Of a DNA stretch of 7,217 nucleotides, positions 5,134 to 7,217 are shown in pieces. Below the pieces are notes generated by a model, which made no database searches, had not been told where the DNA came from, and saw only the letters and a program-made list of their open reading frames with translations. Numbering within the stretch: position 1 is the stretch's first letter; each line of letters begins with the position of its first letter. Source of the DNA: an uncultured Pirellulaceae bacterium (GTDB lineage: Bacteria; Planctomycetota; Planctomycetia; Pirellulales; Pirellulaceae); assembly GCA_934278005.1 (NCBI GenBank), contig CAKQWG010000159.1, positions 1 to 7,217 on the forward strand, in the 5' to 3' direction. Position numbers and translations under genes: made by a program.

Positions 5134-7128
5134 CTACGCGGCGCGGCGTCCTTGTTGATCGCGGCGGAGTCGCTTTTTCTCAGCTTTGCTCAGCGGCCGC
5201 CCATCGTGATCATCATCGTCGTCGTCGTCGAAATGATCGGCTGGGCTAGCTTTGGTGCTGGGCAGTGGGCGCGCCTCGTTGACGGGACGCATCTTAGCGG
5301 CCCGTGCTGCCGCCGCCGGCTGACGCTCCTTACCCTCCTCGGGCGGCTGCAGACGCAGGGCCGATAAGCCGATCGAGGGAAGTTTCAAACGCGGGATCCA
5401 GCCTGCTAAGTTCACCGCAGGAACCTTAGGCAATTTGGCTTTTCCAAGCGTGGGGAGCTTGGGACGCGGCAGCTTGGGCATCCAGCGACGTGGCGCAGCG
5501 TCCTGCGTTTGATCGCCCGCAGCCCCTTTGCCAGCAGCCTTTTTGCTCGCAGCCTGACTGCTCACAGCACCTTTCGCACTACGATGCTCTTGTTTGGCCT
5601 GCGCGCGCTGCGCCACCCGCTCCTGTTTGGCCTGTGCAGCTTGAGCCCGGCGCTCAGCCTTAGCCTCACTGCGCATTGCTTTGGCCTCAGCGCGTTGAGT
5701 GCGGCGGTCAGCGGTCGGGCCACCTGCCGTTTTTTCAGCCGTTTCGCTCGCAGCACTCACCTTGCGATATTCATCGGCTTCATCGTCGTCCTTGGCGCGG
5801 CGCAGCCAACCACCGAGGCCACGGCGCGGTTTGGCAGCGTCTTCAGTTGCGTCGCCCTGCTCGCGAGCAGGCTGATCGGGCTTGGTGCTGCGCGACGTGG
5901 TAGCACTCGCAGCACTCGCAACACTCGCACCTTTGGCAGCACTCGCAGCACTCGCAGCACTCGCACCTTTGGCAGCAGCGGGTGCTGCCACCCCTGCCGC
6001 AACTGCCGCTTGTGCCCCTACCGCCTGTGCGCCGGCGGCGTCGACCAGCTCAGGCGCAGCTCGGCGAGCGAGTTTGGGTAGTCGTGGCAGGCGCCAACGT
6101 GGCGCTGCGTCTGGCTCGGCTGCCGGGCCGGTCCCCTCGGCTCGCAGACGCCTCAAGCGAGGCATGGCGGGCATAGTTGGCATCGCCGGCATGGCCTCGC
6201 GCCAACGCTGCTTCAATGGCATGCTAGTCGTTGCTAAGCCGCCTCGCAGTAGGAACCGTTGCTGAGCTTCCATATAGATATGGCGCAAATAGCTTAATGC
6301 CGCCAGCCACACCAACGTCAGTCCACTCATCCACAGTGCCGAGATCAACCAGTAGCGGATCGGCGCCGACATTTCGAGTCGCAATTCGGGCCGAGCCAGC
6401 GCGGCGCTTCCAGCCCAAGCCACCAGCCCGACCAGCCACAGTACCAGACTCAGCGGAACCACTTTCAGCTCGGTGCACATCCGCAGGCCGAGCATGCCGA
6501 TCAGCACGGCCAGCGTTGCATCGACTACTGCTGGTCCCGACCAGCCAATATTGACCTGCGTCCAGCGGTCCAGCGCCTGAGCAAACAGTTGAGTGATGCT
6601 CGTAGTGGCGTCGATGCTAGCCACCAAGCAGGTCACCACCAACCAAAACCAAAGCCTATATTCGCCGTTATAGTCATCGAGCTTGTGCCGCCGGAGTTGG
6701 AATGTCAGCACGGTTGCCCCCAGACACAACAGCCACAGTTGACTGCTCAGCCAAGCCGCAATACTGCGCGGATGTCCCACATCTAAAGCGACCGCCAATG
6801 GATGCCGCCACCAGGGCAACTGACCAGTAACGTGGATCCAGTAGTGCAGCGCCAGCAAGAGCCCGGGAATCAGCAGACTGACTAAACAGGCGAGCGCGAA
6901 GCTTCGGCGGCGTACCGGAATGAGCTGGACCAGCCGCTGTCCACAAGCCTTGCGAACGTCTTGGCTGTAGCCCGCTTTGCGTTTAATCCCCAGAGTATCG
7001 CCACCGTCCGCCTCAGCGGCTTTGCGGCTACCGCGACGAACCGCCGGGACCGGCTGAGCTTCTTCTTCCACAGTGTCGCGCAGGATGCGGCGACGACGGT
7101 CCATCCGTGCGTCTCGCGAAATTGGCAT
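5134..7128 (-). CDS. Six-pass membrane protein with long repetitive charged C-terminal tail
   Basis: This 664-aa protein is unrecognised. A basic N-terminus (MDRRRRILRD at 9-18) leads into about 75 soluble residues. Six hydrophobic segments follow at about 76-96, 125-144, 158-178, 201-218, 224-244 and 259-281. The remaining 380 residues form a low-complexity, probably cytoplasmic and disordered tail. It contains MPAMPTMPAMPRLRRL at about 313-328, an Ala-rich block with a duplicated AKGASAASAASA unit at about 387-411, a Lys/Arg/Glu/Ala helical region (EAKAMRSEAKAERRAQAAQA) likely to form a coiled coil or nucleic-acid-binding helix, repeated KLP motifs, a run of seven Asp, and a basic end (LSKAEKKRLRRDQQGRRAA). 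The ATG at 7128 is chosen because AGGAG lies 9 bases upstream. A TTG at 7134 is only 3 bases from that site. The stop abuts the 23-bp repeat array. A cell-envelope or scaffold role is possible, but no catalytic motif is visible. Confidence 0.82.
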   Translation of the reverse strand: MPISRDARMDRRRRILRDTVEEEAQPVPAVRRGSRKAAEADGGDTLGIKRKAGYSQDVRKACGQRLVQLIPVRRRSFALACLVSLLIPGLLLALHYWIHVTGQLPWWRHPLAVALDVGHPRSIAAWLSSQLWLLCLGATVLTFQLRRHKLDDYNGEYRLWFWLVVTCLVASIDATTSITQLFAQALDRWTQVNIGWSGPAVVDATLAVLIGMLGLRMCTELKVVPLSLVLWLVGLVAWAGSAALARPELRLEMSAPIRYWLISALWMSGLTLVWLAALSYLRHIYMEAQQRFLLRGGLATTSMPLKQRWREAMPAMPTMPAMPRLRRLRAEGTGPAAEPDAAPRWRLPRLPKLARRAAPELVDAAGAQAVGAQAAVAAGVAAPAAAKGASAASAASAAKGASVASAASATTSRSTKPDQPAREQGDATEDAAKPRRGLGGWLRRAKDDDEADEYRKVSAASETAEKTAGGPTADRRTQRAEAKAMRSEAKAERRAQAAQAKQERVAQRAQAKQEHRSAKGAVSSQAASKKAAGKGAAGDQTQDAAPRRWMPKLPRPKLPTLGKAKLPKVPAVNLAGWIPRLKLPSIGLSALRLQPPEEGKERQPAAAARAAKMRPVNEARPLPSTKASPADHFDDDDDDDHDGRPLSKAEKKRLRRDQQGRRAA
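5902..5973 (-). repeat. Two 36-bp units inside the membrane protein gene
   Basis: Each 36-bp unit consists of three 9-mers (AGCACTCGC on the plus strand) followed by ACCTTTGGC. The units at 5902-5937 and 5938-5973 differ by one base (AACACTCGC instead of AGCACTCGC in the third 9-mer), turning one Ala into Val. In the protein they give two in-frame 12-residue Ala/Ser/Gly/Lys units, so copy-number change would not break the frame. Confidence 0.9.
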
Positions 7129-7137
7129 GGCCAATCA

Positions 7138-7142
7138 CTCCT
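7138..7142 (-). promoter_or_regulatory. Shine-Dalgarno site of the large membrane protein gene
   Basis: AGGAG on the minus strand lies 9 bases before the ATG at 7128, which sets that start against the TTG at 7134. An in-frame TGA sits directly before the TTG, so no longer form is possible. Confidence 0.6.
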
Positions 7143-7217
7143 GTGACAAGGCGAAGATAGTGGGTGCGATGCGGCGGCAGACGCTGCAGCGAAATGAGAA
7201 GTAGCGCCGGACTGAGA
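7143..7217. other. Upstream region of the membrane protein gene
   Basis: These 75 bases hold no gene I can support. The minus-strand frames are partly open to the window edge, so the tail of an upstream gene ending at the TGA overlapping the ribosome site (about 7135-7137) cannot be excluded. No clear promoter boxes are seen. Confidence 0.3.

Noticed and set aside
5074..5367. 97-codon plus-strand protein containing GKQDAYPT
   Set aside because: It starts inside the tandem repeat and continues antisense through the 3' end of the membrane protein gene, so it is not an independent gene.

Overview
The window looks like a chromosomal stretch of a planctomycete, most likely Pirellulaceae or a relative. 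This is inferred from the style of the primary sigma factor, a small CxC...CxC zinc-ribbon membrane protein, a large membrane protein with an Ala/Lys/Arg-rich tail, and a short tandem repeat reading GKQDAYPT in one frame. No single marker proves the lineage.

Layout: (1) 1-1409, minus strand: the 5' two thirds or more of an RpoD/SigA-type primary sigma factor. It is cut by the left window edge at the start of region 4. (2) 1410-2090: a 680-base gap with no convincing gene. (3) 2091-2651, plus: a 186-aa zinc-ribbon protein with two membrane segments. It converges on (4) 2648-3448, minus: a class I SAM-dependent methyltransferase. The two genes share the palindrome CTAG as both stop codons. (5) 3494-4045, plus: a DinB-like four-helix protein, divergent from the methyltransferase with only 45 bases between the preferred starts. 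(6) 4046-5040: a gene-poor, less GC-rich segment holding one unrecognised acidic 144-aa protein (4432-4866) and a possible 29-codon remnant before it. (7) 5041-5132: four copies of a 23-bp tandem repeat able to form hairpins. It ends one base short of the stop of (8) 5134-7128, minus: a 664-aa protein with six predicted membrane segments and a long, repetitive, highly charged C-terminal tail. (9) 7129-7217: upstream region of that gene.

The genes do not form a recognisable pathway or defence system. Strands alternate, so most are probably separate transcription units. The features most worth a second look are the hairpin repeat array abutting the large membrane protein gene, the design of that protein, and the low-GC island with its orphan gene. 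I found no clear evidence of a new multi-gene system.
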